64,000 bases of DNA from Amycolatopsis sp. NBC_01488 (lineage in GTDB: Bacteria; Actinomycetota; Actinomycetes; Mycobacteriales; Pseudonocardiaceae). The notes under the pieces are model-generated. The model was not told the DNA's origin and made no database searches. It was given only the letters and a program-made list of their open reading frames with translations. The translations under genes and the position numbers were made by a program. How positions within the stretch are numbered: the stretch's first letter is position 1; each line of letters begins with the position of its first letter. Where the stretch lies: positions 6,482,501-6,546,500 of the forward strand of contig NZ_CP109434.1 in the NCBI RefSeq assembly GCF_036227105.1, in the 5' to 3' direction. This document shows, one piece after another, positions 59,700-64,000 of the stretch.

Positions 59700-60724
59700 C
59701 CGATCCGCTCGAAACCGAGGAAGCCCAGGCCCTGCGAGACGCGGTCCGGTCGCTGCTGGCCCGCAGGTCGGGACCGGAGGCGGTGCGGGCCGCGATGGCG
59801 TCTCCGCTCGGCTACGACGACAAGCTGTGGTCGACGCTGTGCGAGCAGATCGGCGTCGCCGCCCTGGCGATCCCCGAGCACTACGGCGGTGTGGGCGCCG
59901 GCCTGGCCGAGGCGTGCGTGGTCCTCGGAGAACTCGGCCGCACGCTCACCCCCGCCCCGATGCTCGGCTCCGCGGTACTGTGCAGCGAAGCCCTGCTGCG
60001 CACCGGAAACGACGAAGCGTGCGAACGGCTGCTGCCCAGGATCGCCGCGGGCACGACCATCGCCGCGCTGGCGTGGTCCGATGTGGACGGTCAGTGGACA
60101 CCGGCGCTGATCGCGTCCGGCACCGGACTCGACGGGCAGGTCCACTACGTCCTCGACGGCGACGTCGCGGACGTCCTCCTGGCCGTGGCCCGCACCGCGG
60201 ACGGCGTCGGCCTGTTCGAGGTGCCGCTCGACGGCGTCCGCCGGGATCGCGTGACCACCCTCGATCCGACCCGCAGGCTGGCCGTCGTGACGTGCGAAGG
60301 AACTCCGGCCCGGCGCCTGGATGCCGACGGCTTCGAGCAGCACCTGCGGAAGCTGCGCGACACGGCGGTGGTCGCGGTCGCGGCCGAGCAGGTCGGCGCG
60401 GCGGCCCGCGCGCTGGAACGCACGGTGGAGTACACGAAGCAACGCCGTCAGTTCGGCCGGGCCATCGGGTCGTTCCAGGCGGTGAAGCACCGGCTGGCCG
60501 ACGTGCACGTCCACGTCGAAGCGGCCCGCTCGGCGCTGTACGCGGCCCTGGTGGACGGCGACGCCGAAGCCGTGACGACCGCGAAAGCCGTGTGCGGCGA
60601 AGCCTTTTCCCACGCGGCGGCGGAGATGATCCAGCTCCACGGCGGCATCGCGATCACCTGGGAGCACGACGCCCACCTGTACTTCAAGCGCGCCCACGGC
60701 ACGGCCCTGCTGTTCGGCCCGTAA
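59696..60724 (+). CDS. fadE33: Acyl-CoA dehydrogenase subunit FadE33
   Basis: This 342-residue acyl-CoA dehydrogenase chain shows IGVAALAIPEHYGGVGAGLA, YTKQRRQFGRAIGSFQAVKH and MIQLHGGIAITWEHDAHLYF. Like FadE32 it is a shorter partner chain, probably pairing with FadE31. It is the last gene of the fadD3 operon; a 54-base gap with a ribosome site leads to the next gene. Confidence 0.86.
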   Translation: MTDPLETEEAQALRDAVRSLLARRSGPEAVRAAMASPLGYDDKLWSTLCEQIGVAALAIPEHYGGVGAGLAEACVVLGELGRTLTPAPMLGSAVLCSEALLRTGNDEACERLLPRIAAGTTIAALAWSDVDGQWTPALIASGTGLDGQVHYVLDGDVADVLLAVARTADGVGLFEVPLDGVRRDRVTTLDPTRRLAVVTCEGTPARRLDADGFEQHLRKLRDTAVVAVAAEQVGAAARALERTVEYTKQRRQFGRAIGSFQAVKHRLADVHVHVEAARSALYAALVDGDAEAVTTAKAVCGEAFSHAAAEMIQLHGGIAITWEHDAHLYFKRAHGTALLFGP

Positions 60725-60778
60725 CCGCCCCGCCTATCCCCGGTTGTCCTCGAGTCTCCGACGAGAAGGAGTTCGAAC

Positions 60779-61855
60779 GTGGCAACGAGAATCCCCCGGG
60801 TGCTGGGCCTGACGACGGTCGCGCTGGCCTTCGCGGTCACACCTCCGGCGCAGGCGGCTACCCCCGTGCACTACACCGTCACCTTCATCGGCGCGAAGAG
60901 CCTGCCCTTCGGCAACGAGCCCTTCGCCCTCAACGCGGCCGGCCACACCGCCGGCCTGGGGACGTTCCGCGGCAGCAGCGGCGAAACGGGCTACCTCGCC
61001 ACCGGCCCCACCCAGCTCGCCGGCCTGCCCGGCCTGGTCACCAGCGACCCCGGCCTGGCCACCGCGACCGAGGCCTTCGGCATCAACGACAACGACACCG
61101 TCGTCGGCGCCGCCCAGCTGAACTTCCCCATCCGGCAGGACGCCGTCGTGTGGCGGGACGGCAAGCCGGCCGACCTGGCCATCCCGCTGCCCGGCGACGA
61201 AGAAGTGCGCGCCGTGGCGATCAACGACGCGGGCCAGATCGCCGGGAGCGGCCTGGACACCGGCAAGGCGTGGCTGTACCAGAACGGCACCACCACGATC
61301 CTGCCCGCCCTGCCCGGCGGCCAGGTCGCCGAAGCGTTCGGCATCACGCAGGACGGCCAGGTGCTGGGCGTCGCGTCCGCGACGGCCGACACCAGCCACG
61401 CCGAGGCCGTCGCGTGGCGGGGCGGCGCCGTCGTCCCGCTGGGCAGCCTGCCCGGCAGCACCTGGTCGGAAGCGCACGCCATGAACCAGGCGGGCGTCGC
61501 CGTCGGTGCCGCCGGCTTCAACGGCGACGAGTTCGCTCCCCACCACCCGGTGCTGTTCGCGCACGGCCAGGTCACCGACCTGTGGCCGGACCTGGGCGGC
61601 AGCACCTCCGGCACGGCGTTCGCCGTCAACGCCACCGGCACGGTCGTCGGCGACGGCCGCGACGGCTGGGTCTACCGCGACGGCGTCCGGACGGACCTGG
61701 ACCGGCTGATCCCGGCGGACGCCGGCGTCACCATCACCGCGGCCTGGGCGATCAACGACGCCGGCCAGATCGCCGCCACGGCGCACCTGAAGAACGGCAC
61801 CACGACCCAGCGGACCCCGGACTACGCGGTCCTGCTGACGCCGGTCACCGGCTGA
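60779..61855 (+). CDS. Secreted HAF-repeat beta-propeller protein
   Basis: This 358-residue exported protein has a Sec signal (VLGLTTVALAFAVTPPAQAA). It then has about six HAF-type repeats with the pattern A-x-x-I-N-x-x-G-x-V-x-G, for example AFGINDNDTVVGAAQ, AVAINDAGQIAGSG, AFGITQDGQVLGVAS, AHAMNQAGVAVGAA and AWAINDAGQIAATA. The GTG at 60779 follows AAGGAG. No enzyme activity is assigned to these repeats. It may be read through from fadE33 but its function is probably unrelated to steroid breakdown. Confidence 0.78.
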   Translation: MATRIPRVLGLTTVALAFAVTPPAQAATPVHYTVTFIGAKSLPFGNEPFALNAAGHTAGLGTFRGSSGETGYLATGPTQLAGLPGLVTSDPGLATATEAFGINDNDTVVGAAQLNFPIRQDAVVWRDGKPADLAIPLPGDEEVRAVAINDAGQIAGSGLDTGKAWLYQNGTTTILPALPGGQVAEAFGITQDGQVLGVASATADTSHAEAVAWRGGAVVPLGSLPGSTWSEAHAMNQAGVAVGAAGFNGDEFAPHHPVLFAHGQVTDLWPDLGGSTSGTAFAVNATGTVVGDGRDGWVYRDGVRTDLDRLIPADAGVTITAAWAINDAGQIAATAHLKNGTTTQRTPDYAVLLTPVTG

Positions 61856-61860
61856 CGGGC

Positions 61861-61886
61861 GGGTGCCGTCCGCCCGGACGGCACCC
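61861..61886. terminator. Terminator between HAF-repeat and monooxygenase genes
   Basis: GGGTGCCGTCC (61861-61871) pairs perfectly with GGACGGCACCC (61876-61886) with a four-base loop between convergent genes. Confidence 0.85.
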
Positions 61887-61893
61887 CTTCCGG

Positions 61894-63708
61894 TCAGCTC
61901 AGGTGGTGCCGTTCCTGCAGGCCGTACACCGGCGTCGGGATGCCCTCCGCGCGGGCTTTCAGCTGCAGCGCAAGGTAAAGCGAATAGTGCCGGGACTGGT
62001 GCAGGTTCCCGCCGTGGAACCACAGGCCGTCCTGCTGGGTGGGCTTCCACATGTTGCGCTGCTCGCCCTCCCACGGACCGGGGTCCTTCGTCGTGCCGGA
62101 GCCGAGGCCCCACACCTTGCCGACCTTGTCCGCGACCTCCTGGCTGATCAGGTCCGCCGCCCAGCCGTTCATCGAGCCGTACCCGGTGGCGTAGACGACC
62201 AGGTCGGCCTCGAGTTCCGTGCCGTCGTCGAGCTTCACGGACGTCTCGGTCAGCTCGGTGACCTGGCCGTGCGCGAGCTTGACGTCCCCGTTGGCCACCA
62301 GGTCCGCGGCGCCGACGTCGATGTAGTAGCCCGACCCGCGCCGCAGGTACTTCATGAAGAGGCCGGAGTCGTCGTCACCCCAGTCGTGCCGGAAGCCCGC
62401 GGCTTCGAGACGGTCGTAGAACTCCTGGTCGCGGTCCTTGATCGCCGCGTACACCGGCTGCTGGAACGTGTGCATGATCCGGTAGGGGAGCGACGCGAAC
62501 GTCAGGTCGGCTTTCTGCGTCGTCATCCCGGCGGCCAGCGCGCGTTCCGAATAGAGGTCGCCCAGGCCGAGGTCCATCAGCGAGTCGGACTTCACGATGT
62601 GCGTCGAGCTTCGCTGGACCATGGTGACGTCGGCGCCGGCTTCCCACAGCGCGCCGCAGATGTCGAACGCGGAGTTGTTGGACCCGACGATCACCGCCTT
62701 CTTGCCGCGGTAGGCGTCCGGGCCGGGGTGCTGTGAGCTGTGGTGCTGCTCGCCGCGGAACCGGTCCTGCCCGGGCAGCACGGGAACGTTCGGCTTGCCC
62801 GACATGCCGGTCGCGAGGACCAGCTGCTTCGGCTTGAGCACGACCTCTTCGCCGTCCCGGTCGAGGACGACCGTCCACTCCTGCGCTTCTTCGTCGTAGG
62901 AGGCGTTCTTGCAGGTCGTCGACGACCAGTAGGTGACCTCCATGACCTTCGTGTACATCTCCAGCCAGTCGGCGATCTTGTCCTTCGGCGCGAAGACCGG
63001 CCAGGTGCGCGGGAAGTCGAGGTAGGGGAGGTGGTCGTACCAGACGGGGTCGTGCAGGCACAGCGACTTGTACCGGCCGCGCCACTGGTCGCCGGGCCGC
63101 GCGTACCGGTCGACGACCACGTGCGGCACGCCGAGCTGACGCAGCCGGGCCCCGAGCGCGATCCCGCCCTGGCCGCCACCGATGACGACGACGTACGGCT
63201 GGCGCGTGGTGCCCAGTTCGTCGGCTTCCGCCTGCCGCGCTTCGGACCACGTGACGCGCTCGCGGTTGACGCCGTGCTCGGCGCCCTTCGGCCGGGTGGT
63301 GCCGAGCGGCTCTTCGTGCCCCTTCAGTTCGTAGAGCGTGGTGAGGAACGTGAACGCGCCTTCGTCGTTCAGCCGCAGGTGTCCGCGGCCGCGTCCGGCT
63401 GCCGTCTCGAAGCCGATCCACGCTTCGACGATCCCGTTCGCCTCGGTCGGCTCCTCGGCGGCGTGGAAGCCGGTCGCGTCGGCGGTGTCCATGGTCGCGA
63501 GCAGCAGATCCTTGACGCCGTCGCGGTTTTCGACGGTCTTGAGGTTCCAGGTGAACGCGATCAGGTCGCGCCAGAACGACGTCGTGGCGAAGAGGCCGGC
63601 GGCCCGGTCGGCGTCACGGGCCGCGAGCGCGGCCTCGAAGTCGGCGAGCCAGCCTTCGACGCGCTGCCGGGCATCGAGGGCCGCGGCCGGTTCGAGGGTC
63701 TGGGTCAT
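61894..63708 (-). CDS. Flavin-dependent monooxygenase with an N-terminal NTF2-like domain
   Basis: This 604-residue protein has an NTF2/SnoaL-like domain (about 15-150; WLADFEAALAARDADRAAGL, FWRDLIAFTWNL) before a flavin-containing monooxygenase (about 170-590). FAD binds at VVVIGGGQGGIALGARL, NADPH at AVIVGSNNSAFDICGALWEA, and the FMO-like segment FPRTWPVFAPKDKIADWLEM lies between. Such enzymes add oxygen to N, S or carbonyl groups. The partial gene upstream on the same strand may encode its regulator. The start ATG is at 63708. Confidence 0.85.
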   Translation of the reverse strand: MTQTLEPAAALDARQRVEGWLADFEAALAARDADRAAGLFATTSFWRDLIAFTWNLKTVENRDGVKDLLLATMDTADATGFHAAEEPTEANGIVEAWIGFETAAGRGRGHLRLNDEGAFTFLTTLYELKGHEEPLGTTRPKGAEHGVNRERVTWSEARQAEADELGTTRQPYVVVIGGGQGGIALGARLRQLGVPHVVVDRYARPGDQWRGRYKSLCLHDPVWYDHLPYLDFPRTWPVFAPKDKIADWLEMYTKVMEVTYWSSTTCKNASYDEEAQEWTVVLDRDGEEVVLKPKQLVLATGMSGKPNVPVLPGQDRFRGEQHHSSQHPGPDAYRGKKAVIVGSNNSAFDICGALWEAGADVTMVQRSSTHIVKSDSLMDLGLGDLYSERALAAGMTTQKADLTFASLPYRIMHTFQQPVYAAIKDRDQEFYDRLEAAGFRHDWGDDDSGLFMKYLRRGSGYYIDVGAADLVANGDVKLAHGQVTELTETSVKLDDGTELEADLVVYATGYGSMNGWAADLISQEVADKVGKVWGLGSGTTKDPGPWEGEQRNMWKPTQQDGLWFHGGNLHQSRHYSLYLALQLKARAEGIPTPVYGLQERHHLS

Positions 63709-63753
63709 GAGCGGACCTCCCCGTCTCGGGCACCGTCTTCGTCGGCGGCGCGT

Positions 63754-64000
63754 TCAGGGCAGCCAACCTCGCCGGGGCCGGTCCGCGTAAGGGTTGCCCT
63801 GAGGTTGCATCAGCACGATTTCGACACCGGGCGCGAACCGGTACGGGCGGGCGAGCAGCAGGCCGCCGACCAGCTTGCGCAGCCGGGACAGCTCCGCGCG
63901 GACGGTCACCAGGTGCGTGCGGTCGCCGTAGAGCGTCTCCGACAGCTGCGCAGCGGACACCCCGGCCGGCCCCGCGGTCGCGATCAGCCGCAGCAGGTCC
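63754..64000 (-). CDS. C-terminal end of a probable GAF/helix-turn-helix regulator
   Basis: The frame is open from the window edge to the TAG/TGA-type stop at 63754 and covers 81 residues. It reads LLRLIATAGPAGVSAAQLSE, TLYGDRTHLVTVRAELSRLR and ends NPYADRPRRGWLP. This is a winged-helix-like tail found at the end of GAF-domain regulators that sit beside flavin monooxygenase and aldehyde dehydrogenase genes. The sensor part is outside the window, so the assignment is tentative. Confidence 0.55.
   Translation of the reverse strand, partial: DLLRLIATAGPAGVSAAQLSETLYGDRTHLVTVRAELSRLRKLVGGLLLARPYRFAPGVEIVLMQPQGNPYADRPRRGWLP

Overview
The window is very GC-rich DNA from an actinobacterium. Many genes start with GTG, stop-start overlaps (ATGA, GTGA, TGATG) are frequent, and several regulators look leaderless, with a TANNNT box about six bases before the start codon. 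Together with several F420/luciferase-like oxidoreductases, Sec-secreted polysaccharide enzymes and a steroid ring C/D catabolic cluster, this points to the order Pseudonocardiales, and an Amycolatopsis-like organism is my best guess. That assignment is inference from sequence style. No rRNA, tRNA, CRISPR array, transposase or integrase was seen. About 70 protein-coding genes, two small degraded loci and numerous palindromic operators and hairpin terminators are listed.

Bases 1-19400 hold accessory metabolism and regulation. In order they are: the end of an amidohydrolase, a secreted beta-helix protein, an NtaA/DszA-type monooxygenase, a glycine-betaine type solute-binding lipoprotein, and an SDR with its XRE regulator. 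Next come MarR and AraC regulators and a three-subunit molybdenum hydroxylase of the PaoABC type, whose first gene appears to start with GTA. A membrane protein, two coupled small ORFs, a PNPOx-like protein, a double-GH43 exo-enzyme with an 18-bp palindromic operator, a divergent LLM oxidoreductase/LysR pair and a frameshifted TetR pseudogene follow.

Bases 19400-32600 hold a kinase-fold phosphotransferase, a zinc-type dehydrogenase divergent from an XRE regulator, an alpha/beta hydrolase, a secreted polysaccharide lyase, a membrane-anchored hydrolase that has lost its catalytic residues and another LLM oxidoreductase. A secreted Ala/Gln/Asn-rich protein containing 15 perfect copies of a 15-bp repeat comes next, then a small alarmone synthetase, a P450-TetR pair facing an NTF2-like gene, and a DUF998 membrane protein.

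Bases 32600-45940 hold a secreted M14 carboxypeptidase, a LysE exporter with an unusual insertion, a J-domain/membrane/NERD-like fusion, a benzoate-CoA-ligase-type enzyme, a solute-binding-fold protein without a clear signal peptide coupled to galM, a scar made of two unrelated gene fragments, a cutinase, a TetR/PucR-like pair and a quinone reductase/HxlR pair.

Bases 45940-60724 form one functional block, the pathway for the steroid-derived hydrindanedione propionate HIP. FadD3 makes HIP-CoA; IpdF, IpdC and FadE30 modify it; EchA20 and IpdAB open the last rings; FadE31/32/33 and the thiolase FadA6 finish beta-oxidation. Two KstR-like palindromes control the two promoter regions. A gene for F420-dependent glucose-6-phosphate dehydrogenase (fgd) closes the first operon. 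The block ends with a HAF-repeat secreted protein, a flavin-dependent monooxygenase with an NTF2-like N-terminus, and the end of a probable regulator.
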